The notes: a model not told the origin generated them from the letters alone. A stretch of 64,000 nucleotides of DNA from Onchidella celtica (GCA_963931925.1 OZ007567.1:96106176-96170175), one strand, 5' to 3'. Shown: positions 1-14,400, numbered from the stretch's first letter. Translations and numbers: made by a program.

Positions 1-1221
1 CAAATCTTTATAAATGTGTTTTTTTAAATTAACTAGATGAAGCTCCCGGCATTATCCGGGATAAACCTGTGTTCTCTCTTTTTGGTCTAGAAAGCTTCCC
101 ATTTATTATTCTGCAGTTTCACTACAGATTTCGTACGCGCCAGAGCACTATGCACTCTTTCTTGGTAGGGAAACTCAGCATACCGAATTGAACGCGTATT
201 AATACATCGTTTCCGGTGCGGTGGGCTTGCTACAGGGAGCCAAAACAAAGATCATTGTATTTTACATTTTTACAACTTTTATTTCAAAATACCTGCAACT
301 TGAATCAACACAATTGGTCGACACAAAAGCGATTGGACTGGATTACTTGAAACTTAGGAAAATTAATTTTATAATTTTTGAAACTGTCATTTAGGCTGTA
401 GCGTCAAGCAAAAAAAGGGGCGAAATTGCACCACAATGAATTACTCCCACCACTATTTTTTTTTATAATAGATAAACATGAAAAAAAATATGTATGAACA
501 TATGTATGTCATCTTAGCAAAAAAAAATATTTCCAACTTTTGTGTGCCATGAATTTTTCCACATTTGCCGAAACAAAGAAAATAGTGGGAGAGATGCATA
601 AAGACTAACTATAGCAACATTTATGAATAGAAACTCGACTTTCTTTCTTCCCAAAAGAAACTAGCCTAGCATTCTTGTGCACTGATTCATCGGTGATTGG
701 CACAAACCTGACCAGCTATCACTGGCTATTGACACACAAAGAGTTAACGAAAAATTAATGGCAAGATTAGAGCACAAGAATCATGAGCATATAAAAATGC
801 CTGAAACAAATATATGAGGCATTTATCCAGAACAAAATTATCAATGATTGAATATTTGCCTTTCTTAATCTCAAACATCCTATCTGTAACTGACATACCT
901 TTTTCCATTTCATTTTCAATATGAAGGATTTTCACCCTTTATTTCTGAGTCAAACTACCAGCATCTGAAGTTTCCCTTGTTTATATCAGAATATTACCAA
1001 CTGGATGCTTGCTTGACAGAAAATTTACTTATATGTAAAAGATGCATCTATAGGTCTATTACGGTGTATGTTATTTCCCTACAGCAGGCAAATGTTCATA
1101 GCACACGCTCTTTTGAAGGACTCTGAAGCCCACTGATAAAAATAAGTCCTATTGGGGTGACAACTCTCTATAATGCACACATAAGAGAAAGAAAGGACAA
1201 TGGATACAAAATTGTTCTCAC
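1..1221. other. ADGRA intron, no exon seen
   Basis: AT-rich sequence downstream of the TM1 exon in the gene's direction. I find no TM2-like coding segment with splice sites on the minus strand. Nothing else is recognised here. Confidence 0.5.
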
Positions 1222-1340
1222 CTGAAACATGAGATAAGGGTGACAATGACAATGATCATACAGATGATGCAGACTGCACTCCCCACATAAATGACTGGTT
1301 CCATGGAAAATGCTGCTAGTCTGTACACATAAGATAGATC
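1222..1340 (-). CDS. ADGRA: ADGRA exon: stalk and first transmembrane helix
   Basis: The 119-bp exon encodes DLSYVYRLAAFSMEP followed by the hydrophobic run VIYVGSAVCIICMIIVIV and TLISCF, which is TM1. It joins the GPS exon in phase 0 (FALLQ-DLSY). The donor is GTGAGA and the acceptor CTGACAG. The remaining helices are not visible between 1 and 1221, so the gene continues off the left edge. Confidence 0.88.
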
Positions 1341-4300
1341 CTGTCAGGATGAGAAGAGAAATGTGGCATGGAACTCAGTAAACACTCATGAAAAACATAA
1401 AAGACTCATTGAAACAGAAAGATGCATGCTAATATCAGAACCGTAAAGACAAACCCTAAGAAATGGAAGAACAATGATTGATGTAAATCCGTTGATATGT
1501 GGCAAGATAAAGAAAACGTTTCAGTGAAAACTCATGCAAATGCTGCATTAGCAAACAAATAATGAAATAACAGTACAATTAATTCTATATTGTAAAAGCA
1601 AAAATAAAAACTATATCAACCCTCATGCTGCGAGAGGCACCGAAATAGGGCATCGACTTTCCAGGCGTTCACTCTGCACGGGCGGCGTATCAATATGGCA
1701 AGATCAAGCTGACCGCGCCGCATGCAAGCCTTATTTTCACACATCAGGTCACTGTCCTCTATGAGACATAACTACCATCTTATTGCTCACTGTATCTCTT
1801 CTAAATCAAAGGTATTGTGGCAAGGACATGTTAACCAGTGAACCACTGGTCACACTCACGACGACTAAGCTTTCAATGGCTCTCCCCACACTACCAGAAG
1901 GTGTAACATTGACATGCGAACTGTTGCTCAACAAATTTGCATTATTCTCTCATTTTCTCACAAGCTGACCACCATCATCTAGAGTTGTCTGTATCTAAGA
2001 ACCAATCAGAAACAAGCTCTAAAATGACCTTAGCCCCAAATGCCCACATTGGTTCATTAGTATGCATTAATCTGGATGGGACCATTTGTTTAGGGCTTGG
2101 GAGGGCGTGGCTAGTTATCATGCTTCGTTCTCTTGAAAATTACAGCTGTCCCTTTGGTATCATAAGTCAGATCATTGGTTAGAGACTTATAGACAAAGGT
2201 TTTACTGGTTCATTCATTATCAAGCATGATAAAGCATAACAGCGAATGTTTTCATACCAATCAAACACAAACCAAACCACATGGACAATGGTAGTGTGGT
2301 CATCGCATATTGGCATGGGTCAATGCGACCCAGATAAGATTCCCGGTGAGTAAGGTCACTGACTGGACAGCGGACTTTGCGGATCGCACACGGGGTGTCA
2401 GTTAAGATATGTTTATGCATGATGAAAAATGACGTGGCTCCTCTGCTCCCCCCCCAAAATTGTGAAATTTCAAACTGGCCAGGCAAATGGTGCCTGGGGC
2501 CATCAATCACATGACCTACCTGTAGAAGGGCAAAACTGGACCAATGATGAACATGCACAGTAATGAGGGAACCATTGCGCTGGACTATCTCACATCCATG
2601 AGGTCTCCAACCACCATATCCATCTGTAGACATACAACACAGGAATCTTATCAGTCCACATAGATCGTCACCCTTCAGTAAAACTGTAGTAATTGTTTTT
2701 GGGTACTTTACAGGAGAAGCAAAAACTCTTTTATTTTCATTTCTAGCATAGCTGGTTACGATCTTGGTCATAGACTCCAAAGCCGAAAAATAATTAAATA
2801 GCTAACCACTTTGATAAAATTCATTTAAATTTTGAGTTACACGTCGCAACATCAAGCTCCGTATAGTGTCACTATTTAAGTGGGTTTTTCTTAGATTTCA
2901 GTGCAGGTTGCTATGACTAAAGACCTACAATAAAAACTTACCAATGAAATTGAAATCAAAATATGCTGCCTTGAGTGGTCTCCGTGTATCAGATACTTCA
3001 AATGTGATCACAATTGGTCCAGTCACTCTCTTGAGGCCTTCACCTGGGAGATCACAGACATGAGAAAATCAGTCTAAATACATGAGAAAAACTTTCTAAA
3101 TACATGAGAAAATCATACTAAATATATGCCCAAAAAATCATATATATTTCCCAAAAATCAATCACAAAGTAATGCTTGTCTGTCTAACAGGACTCATCTA
3201 AGTGATTCTAGTAAAGACAACAGGTACAAATAATTATGCCGTGCGCTTCAACTCACATCCCATACCATATGTTCTGCAGGTGTATGATTGCCTTGCAAGA
3301 GGCCAAATTTGTTTTTAACAGATCATGATAGATTATGCCTGTACTTAACAAGCAAAAATAGATTAAACAAATGCTAAGCCAGAAACATATGAAGTTTACA
3401 TTGGTGAATTCATATTTTTCCTGATACCCTACACTATACAAGTCAACCTCCTCATAACACAGGATATGGGGAATGGGTACTCACAGTACCGGCCTGTCAT
3501 GGAGAGGTTATAAACTCACGCACATAAAAGTGTCAATCTATAACTTAACAGATTCACTTGACATATTAATAATGCACTATATGAGCTTCATATACGTTTA
3601 TTTGGATTTAATTTTATATTTCCCTTTATGCTGATTATCTCAATATTAATGTATACACCCATCTGTCTTCCATCAGTCCAACTTAACTCTGGACAACATT
3701 TAATACCTAAGTTACATGTTACCATGCAGTAGATTCAACATCCTTGAAAAAGATCACCAATTAACCTGACAAGTTAAACACTGTATCGATTGCAATGCTC
3801 TCTCTCTTGCCTAATCATGAACAAGATACTTAACAAATATTAACCATAGTGAAATCCATGCCATACTTGCTTCCTGAGTTTAAATTTCAAAGTTTCAGCA
3901 TGATAACAACTGATACGATTTTATTAACAAGCAAACTGATATACTGAAGAAATGTGACAAAAATCTGATTCATTGATAGACATTTGATGTCAGCGACTTA
4001 TCCATCTGTTTTAATGAAAAGGATACCCATCATATTTGTGCAGTATGCCACAAAAATCTGATTCACTGATAGACAGTTGATGTCAGCGACTTATCCATCT
4101 GTTTTAATGAAAAGGATACCCATCATATTTGTGCAGTATGCCTGCTTCAGTACATGTATAACATTTACAGGTTTCACCTAAATTTAAACTCTATGATTCA
4201 GCAGCAATGCAGTTTTGACCATGAAGAATTTTTTTTGAAACTGTGACTGATTATAATATTTCACTAAGACTTTCAATAATGTTCTTCCTTTTGTCACCTA

Positions 4301-7300
4301 CTAACCATTTTTCAAGTGGTGACAATCTTTTCATCGCACAAATTACCATCTTCTTCAAAGATCATGCTGACTGCAAAACTTAATGTAATCACTGCATATT
4401 TTTAAGTAACTGAACATATAGCAGTCTGTTCTACTGCCACACAGAGGATGGACAAGTGACTGCTCCGAAAAAAAATTGTTGTGTGACAGTGCATGTTTGA
4501 TCGCAATCTCCAAAGGATGACATTGTTATGCACTGCTATCAACTATCTCTGGTCACATTTACTTGGGTTGGTAAAACATTTGAGTTTTGGTCACTGCAAT
4601 GGAAAAAATCAGGCAGCTAATGCCTGTTCCCAGAGAACTAATAGCAAAGGAACACCAGACCTGAGGACAAACTGTCAAGCATAGATAATTTCTGAGATAT
4701 GGACATTAGTACTCGAAAAATGGCACTTACTAATGGAAACAGTAACAACAGGTGTCACAACTGCCCAGTTGCCTTGTCTGAATTCTGGATCACTCAGCTC
4801 TGATTGGATCACAGGGAATAACCTTCCACTACGATACAGGATGACATACACATTGTCTCGTTCTGGTGGGGCTATATGCTGGGGAGGTGGAGGCAGTCGA
4901 AAGTTAAACTCCTCATCATCAGGCACCAGAGGGGTTTGAGCATAGGGGAACAAATGTTTGGCTGACACATTCAGGGATGCTGGCAGATTAAACAATTGTT
5001 TGGAGGAGATGTTGATTGGCTGTGGAAGCTTGGAGAGGTGCTGTGATGAAATATTCAGGGCTTCTAATTGGTTGACAGTCAGCTGGAATGATGGGAAGCC
5101 TGAAGATGAAGCAGCTTTGCCCACTGGCTGTGTGGGTGCTGCTGAAGCAGGAGGCCGGGCTAGCAGGTTCTGGGGTGCCAAGGATGACGGTGATGAATCT
5201 GCAGATGATGATGTGTCATTTGCTGCAAGTGAATCATTGTTGCTGCTGGAACTGTTTGGCTCAATGTTGCCTGTGAGGTTCAGAGTTAGCCCCTCTTCAT
5301 TCCCTGGTGTGGTTGTTACTTCTGAGTCCACAGGTCCATATTTGGATTTCTGGCCCAACCAGGGAGGGATATGGATATACACTGGACTCTTCTGAAATAC
5401 AGCAAAAACACAGAGACTGTTGAAATTTCACTGTCAGTTTTGACCATATGGCAGAGATCAATGTAAAACAAGGTCCACTGTAACCAAAGATACTAGGTAC
5501 CATCAGATTGGACAACTGGGGCCTTCTGCATTCAAAGGTTTCCTAGTGTCACCCAGTGATAAATGCATGGGAGACATAAACAACTGTGTATTTTACTAAA
5601 GCGAATACAGAAAATATGGAGTTCTTTTCATTGCTCAGCTTTCCCTCTTGATCTAGGATGAGTTGCTTACATATAACTTCAATTTCTGTGGGAAAACTTC
5701 AGCTTAGCACCACCGTTTCAAAATTGAATTATTAATTTATCATCATACCAAGTCCTCTTTTCAAGGCAGGTGTCAAACAAAGCCCAAGCCCCCCCCCCCC
5801 CCCCCCCCTCAATAGAACATGTTTCATGAAGACTGCCATTGCCTGGGGGAGGGATGCTGATGGGCTTAAATTCAAATGTCTGGAAATAAATTATTGTGTG
5901 ATGAAATCAACCAAGCAGTCAATGATTAATGTGCACTATCACTTGTCGCCAGGTTATTGAAAAATGGGCATGGGTGCAAAAAAACCTGTGGCAAAATTTA
6001 TTATGTGAAGTTATAACTATAAGTAATGACTAAATCTCTTTAATTCCAGCACAGTATATCTGCAGTGACATCCATAGTGACAACTTATCTGACCTACTGT
6101 TGCCCATGTGCCAGTCAGTTTTAACAGGGGTAATATTGTTTTTCTTTTAAACTGACACTTTCCTGCCTCTGATACCATACACAGGGCATGATGAGTAAAA
6201 GACAGACGGGGGGAAGAAAGCAGATAGAGAGAGATGATTGTTGTTGGTGGGCAGTGCCCTGTGCTGTTATGGCAGTAGAATGTGGGACTGGCCAATCTGT
6301 GGACAGCGAGGTTAGTGAGTGTAAGCAAGTAGTAGGTCACCCTTGCCTGGGTGCAAGCATGCGTGACCATACCCCATGTTCAACACCATGGCATTTGTGT
6401 GTTAATACCATAGGCTCTTTGATTTTATGTAAACTCTGCTCCATTTTCTTTTTTTTTGCGCCCTCCCTCCCTTCCTCTCACATAAACATGACTCTCCAGC
6501 TCTCTCTCTTTCTCTTTCTCTCTCTCTTCATTTCTCGGGGATGGCAATCTTTCCCTCCACCATTTTCATTTTCTCCTCTTTTTTCCCCCCTTCAAAAAAA
6601 TCTCCAACTATCTAAAAGAACATTCCAGCAATTTTTCTTTCTCTCTCTCCCCTGTCCTCAATATCCAATTGTAACTCGTAATGAGCACACACACAAAAAA
6701 ATTTATAACAAAATTCTTTTCCAAACGAAACATTCCCCAGCGCGATTTCTTCCTTCTGAAACATTCAATTCATTCTTATTTCTTCGCTCACTCCCATTCT
6801 CTCTTTCACACACACACACACAAACACACACACAAATATGCATATGCGCACTGGTTCACCCATTAACGCCCATAAATAATGAGAAATCATTCAGATTGCA
6901 AGCACCTTGAGGGTTGCCCATTCATTAACCTGCTGTTCTTTGTTGAGCACATCTACATATCAGTTACACAACTGAGCACTACACTGCTATTGTTGGCGGA
7001 AAGAGGCACTCACCCTTCATGTTTTTTTGTTGCTGTTTCATTTTTCTTTGCTTTGTTTTGTTTTTTTTTCAGATTCTTCCCTGACATTTTTTTAGATGCT
7101 CTAAGAAAGACCCAAAGCTGTTGTTTTCCTTTTTTTTCTTTTTTTTCTAGGTGTTATTTATTCTTTTCCTGTGAGTTCTGACCAGCTTGCAAGCTGCATT
7201 TGTAATGCATGCTGCATGGATATTATCCATCACATAGATAGTTTCCAAGATATGAAGACTTTCAGATGGTCAAATCATATAAATATCATGCTTATTACCT

Positions 7301-9236
7301 TCCACCTATTTGCTCTCTCACTAAATGACGGGGGACAAAATAAAATATCAAGATTATCTTCGAGAAATTATGTGCCTGAAATTTTGTTTACCGATATGCA
7401 TTTTCAACTCTACCTGTGCATGAGCACATAATCATGTACTTTACATTTGTTTTCATCCATTCCTGCAAAATGAATGGTTAATGGATGCCTAAACTGTACT
7501 CCCCTAAACTATTCCTCACACTAACATTTGGATCAAAGTGTATCTCTTCAAATGCAACATTAGTTATTAACATACTCTGTTTTTCTGTCTATCTGTGTTG
7601 AAACTGTCTTCTGCCTTATTAGCACTCAAACTCATTGCAAATTTACCTTCAAATTTCCAGTCATGTACCACTTCAATTATTGACAAACCCAAGTTATTTT
7701 CATTGCTACATTGTCCTTTTTGTATGGGTTATTTTTTTTTTCTTTTCTTCTCATTACTGGTGAACAGATCTATAATACAAAACCTACATCAAAGACTATA
7801 CCAGTAATATACAACTATCGGAATCTTTAAATTCGTCAATAAACCACAACTCAGACTTCAAAGTAAAAATCTTTACAACAATATCCTGTACAACAACCTT
7901 CTTTTGTTATGACCTTTTAAGTGCAAGTTCTATGGGTTGCAGAGTGTCAATCCTTAGCTCACATTACAGTTTCAACAATAAGCAAAAAACATACTGAATT
8001 TACAGTTATCCTCCTATCACTTTATTACCATAATTTTCTCATTGATTCATTTCTTTTTCAAGGGATTTCTGATTCCCATAAACAGTCAGAAGAAAGTTAT
8101 TTCCCTTATGCTCACATAATCCACTGATCTCTATACATAATATATAAAAAGAAAAGGCAACAAATGTAAAATAAAATTTTTTGTTTTTTTCCCCTGTAAC
8201 AATTCATTTCCAAGAAGATACGAACGCAACCCATTTCTATGTAGAAATAAATGACTTACAGATAACAATTAGCTTGCCTTGTGGGAGTTGAGTAAAGCTC
8301 CTTGGGCTGACAGACTGAATCACTGCAGTGACAGTGAGGCGACAGAAACAAGTGACCTGTACAAGCCGACCAGGATAAAAGACACCGGCAAAGGAAGAAT
8401 AAACATCGGTACTAAATACCACAGTTGCGACATGGGAACTTGGGAAGCCAGCATGTCATGGGAGGGGCGGGGGTGGGCCTAGACAGTCCGACACTGGAAA
8501 CACGCCAGTGAACAAGTGATCCATGAACACCATCTCCCGAATGACTAGCCCAACTATATCTTTGACATAATCTTACTCTCCCCCCTTCGCTTTACCCCCA
8601 TCCATCCCAGCCACCTTCGTAAAGCCATCATCAATACTACCAACTGTCCAGAATCTCTTTATCCCCCCCCCCCCCCGACCAGAATTAATTTTTAAAGTGT
8701 TGCGGACTAATTAAGAGGAAACATGTAACTATTTTGGGACCTTTGCCATGACCACACGATGCTCAAGCAACTGATTTCAGTAGATCTGAGATGATGAGCG
8801 ACCACATTTTTTTTTTTAAAATCCCATCTAAAATTCAAGTGTCTTTGACTATAGCATTCGTTCTCACGTGAGGGTGGAGGATTTGCTGGAGTCAAAGTTG
8901 TTTTGTGGTGAAGATATATTATTGTACTCAGTTGCACTCAATGCAAAATGGATCGTGTGACGTAAGTTCAGCATGTGCTCCCATGCCAAACTACTTGACT
9001 GGCACTTAAGACCGACCTGGAAAGAACAGGTCCTCATATCTCCTTTCTTCTTTCTCTCTCTCCCCTCCCCTCCCCGAAAACAGAATTCTCTTATAACCAA
9101 GAGTCAGGACTCAGGAGAATCAAGATGTTTATTTATTCACTGTTTTCTCTGTCCATGTTATTTGTCATTTCTATACTTTCCTTGCACTCTCAAATGTAAA
9201 TAAGTCCGAAACACCACGTGTTACTTTCTTCCACAT

Positions 9237-9284
<48 letters not shown>

Positions 9285-11398
9285 TGTGTGTGTTTTTCCC
9301 ATCTCTCTTTCTCTCTTCCCGCTTTCTCTCCCATCTCTTTCTCTCTCTCTTCCATTTCTCCCTCTCTCTCTCTCTCTCTTCCATTTCTCCCTCTCTCTCC
9401 TTCCCATATACACATGTGTCTAGTGTATGGAACGAGATCGAGATGGGTCTTTGCTTTCGTTATACCTACTGGAATGGGCGTGGTTAGGGCCGTCTATGGG
9501 GGCAGGGTATGGAGATCAATGAATATGGGTAGAAAGAAAAGTCAGCTTCATCTCTTCTCTCTGTCTTCCCTCCTCTGGGCTAAGCTGCCTCCGTGCTCAT
9601 AATATTACGTTGCCATTTCACCCACTTGTCAAATCTGTCCCCCCCCCCCCAATAGACACCCACCCCCACCCCTGGGCATACCACCACTAAAACGACAAGT
9701 GGCCAGGTCTCACTGATCCAGACCTGCTGCCAACTATCCTGTACCATCCAGAACTGTCCTGTATTTAGGGCATGGGGCAGGATGTAATTTTTACTCTTCT
9801 TTGACACAAAAGAAATTCCTGCTAGGTTTGAGATGAAAGGCCAGTCCAATACAGTGCAAGACAGTGGTAACAATATGCATAATATACAGTATAATAGACA
9901 TGTATTTGTGTTCTCAGGTCTCTGATCTCAAAATCTGTGTGGCTCTGAGGAGGGGAGAAAGAGAGAGATGGAGATGAAGCGACTTTTCCACCTACCCATA
10001 TTCACTTATCTCCACAGCCTGCCCCCTACACGGTTCTACCACGCCAATTATAGTAAGCACTACAAAAGCAAAGGGCCAGCTCGCTGCCATGTCATATATC
10101 AGATAGATGAATGTAAACACAAATACATGGAAATCATAAGCAACTGACACTTCCGATTTGCCATTTTACAACACGGGTATTATTATCAAAAAAGGTGCCC
10201 CTTACTGAAGTAGGCATTTCGCCACCTTAGTTTTGTTTGTTCAAACTCCATATTTTGCACAACTCACAAATTCGACGTCAAACGTTTGCGGCTTTGGTTT
10301 TATGATATACAGTTCGAAGAAATCGGAACTGTGAAATAGCTTGTTAAGTGCCACAACGCTGTTAAACCAATGTCAAAGTGTGCAATTCTTGTACCTCTTC
10401 CACATACTTGTATTAAAGATCTCCAAGTTTTTCAGAAAATGGAGATAACAAACAACAACTAAGGTCGCGAATTATCGTTCGCAGGTGTGCAGATCAGTTG
10501 TGTCCACGACTGTCCAAGTCTCACATGGACAGCTCGGTGTTACAGAATGACCAGCTAAAGAAGAAACAATCAGCGCTGGGCCGGCGGACGGTGAGTTGTC
10601 CTTCCTTTCCGCCTCATTACTTGATGTGAATGTGGACAGAGTGCTGGACACGCCAACTAGGACTCGGGACATGCTCTGTACCCCTCTGTTACTGTAGTGG
10701 GGCGATGAGGTGGCGGGGTGGGGGGGGAGGGAGGAGAGGTGGGGGTACGACATGACATGACAGGGAATAACAGGAGACGAGGATTAACAGACAAGTGGAA
10801 GACAAAGGAGAGGTGAAGGAATAACAGAGGGAGAAAAGGACAGAGATACATATATCGATGGTATCAGGAGCAAACCGGCCAAGTCAAAATCAGCAAATTT
10901 TACAGGAGAAACAAAAAACTGCCGCTAAAACTAATGGGAAATGGACCTAGCCGGTTTGATCACAATGCTTTTTTTGAGTATTTCTACTGGATAATGGTAA
11001 CAGCTACTTTTACATATTATGATGCAGGATTCCAGGGCTTCATAAATTGGTACAATATAAAGTAATATGAAATTTTTGGACTTGGCCGGTTTGCGCCTGA
11101 CACCATCGATATGTGGGAGTTAGTTTATACTGCAGATTGGTTGAGGAAGGGACGGAGGTGGAAGAGAACGAGACGTGCTTGAAAACAGAAATAAACAAAC
11201 AAACAAAAAAATGTGTACGATGCTAGGCCTGCATCAGTGAGAAAGAGAGGGAGAGAGCGAGAGAGAGAGAGATGGCTGGGCGCGGGGTTAAAACTTAATG
11301 GCCTTTTTTTATTTATATTGTTTCGAGTGAGATGGGGGGGGGGGGGGGGAGAGGAGGAGAAGATAAAACTTATTGGCGTCTAGATTCTTTTTCTTCAA

Positions 11399-11457
<59 letters not shown>

Positions 11458-14400
11458 CTGTTTCTCTTTTCTTCCAATCTCCCACCTGAAGTTTTTAAAT
11501 ATGGGATTACAATGCATAATTTCATCACGGCTAAATTGCGCTCTAAACAGTTTACTAACGAAGTTTAGTTGCTACCGTTGTAGTTCATGAAGTACAGCCA
11601 ACCGTTATAATGACAAATGTGTGCACATTAGTAAGAAATACTGCCTCAAAAAAATAACATTATAGAAGTTATGTAAAGTTCAGGTCAGGTCAGAAACATC
11701 TGCTACTGGTAACATGTAATCCAGTACAACCTGTTCCATGAACTGGCACGCTAGCATGGTATCAGTGGGCGTGCACCTGTCGGTGCAAACGGCCAGGGCG
11801 GAGGAGGTTTCATCTAACCCAACGGCCACATGCTAGGGCACAATGTGACCCTCAGTATTTGAGTCCTTCATATTGGCCCCCGGTAGCGGTGTGGTCATAG
11901 GCTTGTTTGCCTAAATCACAGACGAAGAATTGAGCAAACTTCCCGGACGCAGCTTCGAAGCTGGCGGCAGCAGGCCAGTGGTTGATTGATAGGGCAGATG
12001 GCAATATACCGTCACTCTGGCCTGGATATCGTGACACAGAGCATCCACCAGTATTGGTGTTCTTTGGTTTGGGTCTTTCACCCTAGTCAGTTGGGACTGC
12101 GAGGCTGTGGAGTAGCCTACAGGCAGCCGGTCAGGCAATATGACTGTCCCTCTGGCATCCTCCTGCACCTGGATACATTTCCAGTCGTCTTGACCCTGTC
12201 TTGCCACTTGGATAAGTTGTGTCCAGGCGAGAGAGTGAGTCTGATGTTTGCGCAGCTCTTTTTCACTAAAAACAAACTCTTTGCGCCAGTCTTAACACTC
12301 ACCTCGTCTTCTTTCACCTTTGCGCCAGTCTTAACACTCACCTCGTCTTCTTTCCTCTCAAAATTCCAACGGCGATGGGCGAGTGCGGTGGCGGCAGGTT
12401 TGGATAGACTGGAAGCTGTTAGCACAGACCTGCACGTTGGTGGCTGTGGGCTATGGTCGCTTCATCGTCGATTGAAGTGGAGGCGTGGGGAGGCAGCACC
12501 CACAGTAGCTGAGCAGCCTTATTTAAGGATAGCACTGCTCACCTCAACTGAGGAAGGGGCTAGAAAAGGTGCCCTAAAGAAAGCCCACTTCACATCACCC
12601 TGACTGGTATACCGCGACCAGTGGGGATCCCTTTTTGCGGTCGAAACAAAAAGAAATTCAGCTTACTCAGGCTAGGAGCCTGGAATATACGCACACTACA
12701 GGACAACTCAAACAACCCGGAAAGACGCACTGCACTTATTGCCATTGAGCTCAGCAGGTACAACCTGGACATAGTGGCACTCAGTGAGACCAGACTCCCT
12801 GATAGTGGCCAACTCAAAGAGCTCAGTGGTGGATACACCTTCTTCTGGAAAGGCAAGGGTGCAGTCGAACCGAGACAGCATGGTGTTGGGTTTGCAATTA
12901 AAAATGACCTTGTCAGAAACTTGCAGTCCATGCCAATTGAAATAAATGACAGGCTAATGACACTCAGGATCCCAGTTGGGAAAAGCCAGTCGATCAGCCA
13001 CCCTCATTAGCGCATATGCGCCCACCATGACAAACCCAGATGAAGCCAAAGACAAGTTCTATTCTGATCTAGAATCTGTCATATGCTCTGTCCCGGCAGC
13101 TGATAAGCTGATTCTCTTGGGGGACTTCAATGCTAGGGTTGGCTCAGAAATCTCAGCGTGGCCAAATGTTTTGGGCCCTCATGGAGTTGGTTCATGCAAT
13201 AACAATGGGTTGCGCTTACTTACTTTGTGCGCTGAATTTGGCCTGTTCATTACCAACACAAATTTTAGTCTCCCCGTGAGAAACAGAACGTCGTGGATGC
13301 ATCCCCGCTCAAAGCATTGGCATCTCATAGACTATGTCATTGTGAGGAAGACTGACAGAAAGGATGTCCTTGTAACAAAGGCGATGTGTGGTGCCGAGTG
13401 TGGAACTGACCACATACTCATTGTTTGCAAGCTCAGACTAACATTGAGGCGCAATAGACGCCCTCAAGGGAAAGCGCCACCTAAACGCCTAAATGTTTCA
13501 AAACTCTGCTCAGCTGAGAAACAGAGCGAGCTCTCATCAGAACTCTCCTCAAAATTGGATTGCGTGACTTTTGACCCTGAGAACATTGAACAGAGCTGGA
13601 CTGACCTAAATACGACTGTACACTCTTGCGCCAGCAGCACAGTTGGTTTTCCTGTCCGCAAGCACCAGGACTGGTTCAATGATAATGATAATGAAATCAA
13701 AGTGCTCATCAAAGAAAAAAATAGTCTCATCCAAGCTCACTGCAGTGACCCCTCTTCCACAGCAAAAGCTGATGCACTGCGTGCATGTAAGGGTGTACTC
13801 CAGAAGAAGCTGAGGAAAATGAAAAATGACTGGCTTGAAGAGCGAGTAAGAGAAACTCAGAAATATGCCGACACAAACAACACTAGAAAGTTCTTTGAGA
13901 GCCTCCGAGCTGTGTTTGGACCATCCCGCTCTGGCACTACGCCACTTCTTGCGTCAGATGGTTCAACACGCATTGTTGAATTGAATGCCATAATTCAGCG
14001 TTGGGCAGAACATTTCGGAGGTGTGCTAAATCGGCCATCAAATATAAATACTGAGTCCATTGACCGCCTCCCTCAGACTCCTATTAATGCAGCTCTTGCC
14101 AAGCCATTCACAGCAAATGAGACCCGGACTGCCACAAATCAGATGTCCTTTAACAAATCACCAGGCGTGGATTCAATTCCTGCTGAGGTGTATGCCTTCG
14201 GTGGAGAAAAGCTTATTGAAAGGTTGACCGAGTTGTTCGATCATATGTTGAAAGCAGGGAAGCTGCCACAGGACTTCAAAGATGCTTCAATCATCCATCT
14301 GTACAAAAACAAAGGGGACAGCCAAGTCTGTGACAACCATCGGGGAATCTCTCTACTTTCAATTGCTGGCAAAATATTGGCAAGAATGCTTCTGAATCGC

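Larger units (their letters stand above)
5393..11628. other. Left part of the 21.9-kb ADGRA intron: simple-sequence rich
   Basis: No coding segment is recognised. The stretch holds a pure C20 run (5789-5808), a long pyrimidine-rich region (about 6445-7165), a CA repeat (about 6808-6835), a C14 run (8663-8676), compound (TC)n(TG)n (9239-9293), a G16 run (11334-11349) and (TC)n (11401-11452). The longer open frames here are low-complexity Ser/Leu or Arg/Glu shadows of these tracts. Confidence 0.7.

Noticed and set aside
2220-2780. 186-codon open frame on the minus strand
   Set aside because: It contains the GPS exon (2520-2623) but the remainder is intron read-through; splice sites bound the true exon.
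4958-5395. 145-codon open frame on the plus strand
   Set aside because: It is the antisense shadow of the ADGRA GAIN exon, whose minus-strand frame has splice sites and family similarity.
6188-6910. 240-codon open frame, plus strand
   Set aside because: Mostly Ser/Leu/Phe from pyrimidine tracts and CA repeats, without domain or splice evidence.
9171-9602. Several Arg/Glu- or Ser/Leu-rich open frames
   Set aside because: They are translations of the (TC)n and (TG)n microsatellites in different frames.
11986-12603. 205-codon open frame as a possible LINE ORF1
   Set aside because: It includes the 39-bp tandem repeat twice, has no coiled-coil, RRM or zinc-knuckle feature, and looks like 5' UTR.
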